DNA of 13,048 bases from Victivallales bacterium (GTDB lineage: Bacteria; Verrucomicrobiota; Lentisphaeria; Victivallales; Victivallaceae): positions 1 to 13,048 of the forward strand of contig DAOWBJ010000014.1 in the NCBI GenBank assembly GCA_030634125.1, read 5' to 3'. The notes below the pieces were generated by a model. It made no database searches. It saw nothing but the letters and a program-made list of their open reading frames with translations, and was not told the origin of the DNA. Shown here in pieces: positions 13,005 to 13,048 of the stretch; within the stretch, counting starts at the first letter, position 1, and every line of letters starts with the position of its first letter. The translations under genes were made by a program, and so were the position numbers.

Positions 13005-13048
13005 AATCAATAAAAGTTAAAAAACTTGAGGTTAACATTAAGATTATG
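13005..13048. other. 3' end of window; no terminator seen after the operon
   Basis: The 44 bases after the hydrolase gene hold only a weak AAGTT/AACTT stem without a T run. GAGG near 13026 and an ATG at 13046-13048 could mark a further gene beyond the window, but the spacing (14 bases) is long. The operon may continue. Confidence 0.3.

Overview
The window looks like chromosomal DNA from an anaerobic bacterium of moderate to low GC. The order rplM-rpsI-argC and the style of the small secreted and TPR proteins remind me of the PVC group (Lentisphaerota/Verrucomicrobiota). That placement is inference; no rRNA or tRNA gene is present to confirm it. There are 14 intact protein genes, one frameshifted gene, and no CRISPR array or transposase.

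Left part (1-2640): a membrane-anchored TPR protein and a SpoU/TrmH-type RNA 2'-O-methyltransferase on the + strand, then a convergent alkaline-phosphatase-superfamily protein (- strand) whose metal site looks partly degraded. Middle part (2641-6038): the glycolytic pair gap and pgk on the - strand, separated by hairpins and followed by a strong hairpin, with two unusually structured intergenic regions. One, ahead of the phosphatase-like gene, looks like a terminator/antiterminator leader; the other, ahead of gap, is a long inverted-repeat structure ending in a T run. Next (6039-7950): rplM-rpsI-argC on the + strand, then a convergent secreted small-protein gene broken by a +1 frameshift.

Right part (8205-13004): a compact six-gene operon behind a clear promoter (TTGACA, 17-nt spacer, TATTAT) that is overlapped by a 20-bp dyad. 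It encodes a DUF134-type HTH protein, a NifX/ORP-like metal-cluster-binding protein, a 603-residue protein that joins two ferredoxin-containing MinD-type ATPases in one chain, a second NifX/ORP-like protein, an Mrp/NBP35-type Fe-S carrier ATPase and a COG1237-type metallo-beta-lactamase-fold hydrolase. The gene content matches the anaerobe-specific orange-protein (ORP) loci known from Desulfovibrio, where the two ferredoxin-ATPases are separate proteins. The likely common job is ATP-dependent assembly or handling of a metal-sulfur cluster on the NifX-like carriers, with DUF134 as local regulator. The biochemical output of such loci is not established.

Several starts were set from ribosome binding sites and family N-termini: gap at 5528, pgk at 4428, the Mrp ATPase at 11342 and the RNA methyltransferase at 783, each downstream of the longest possible frame.
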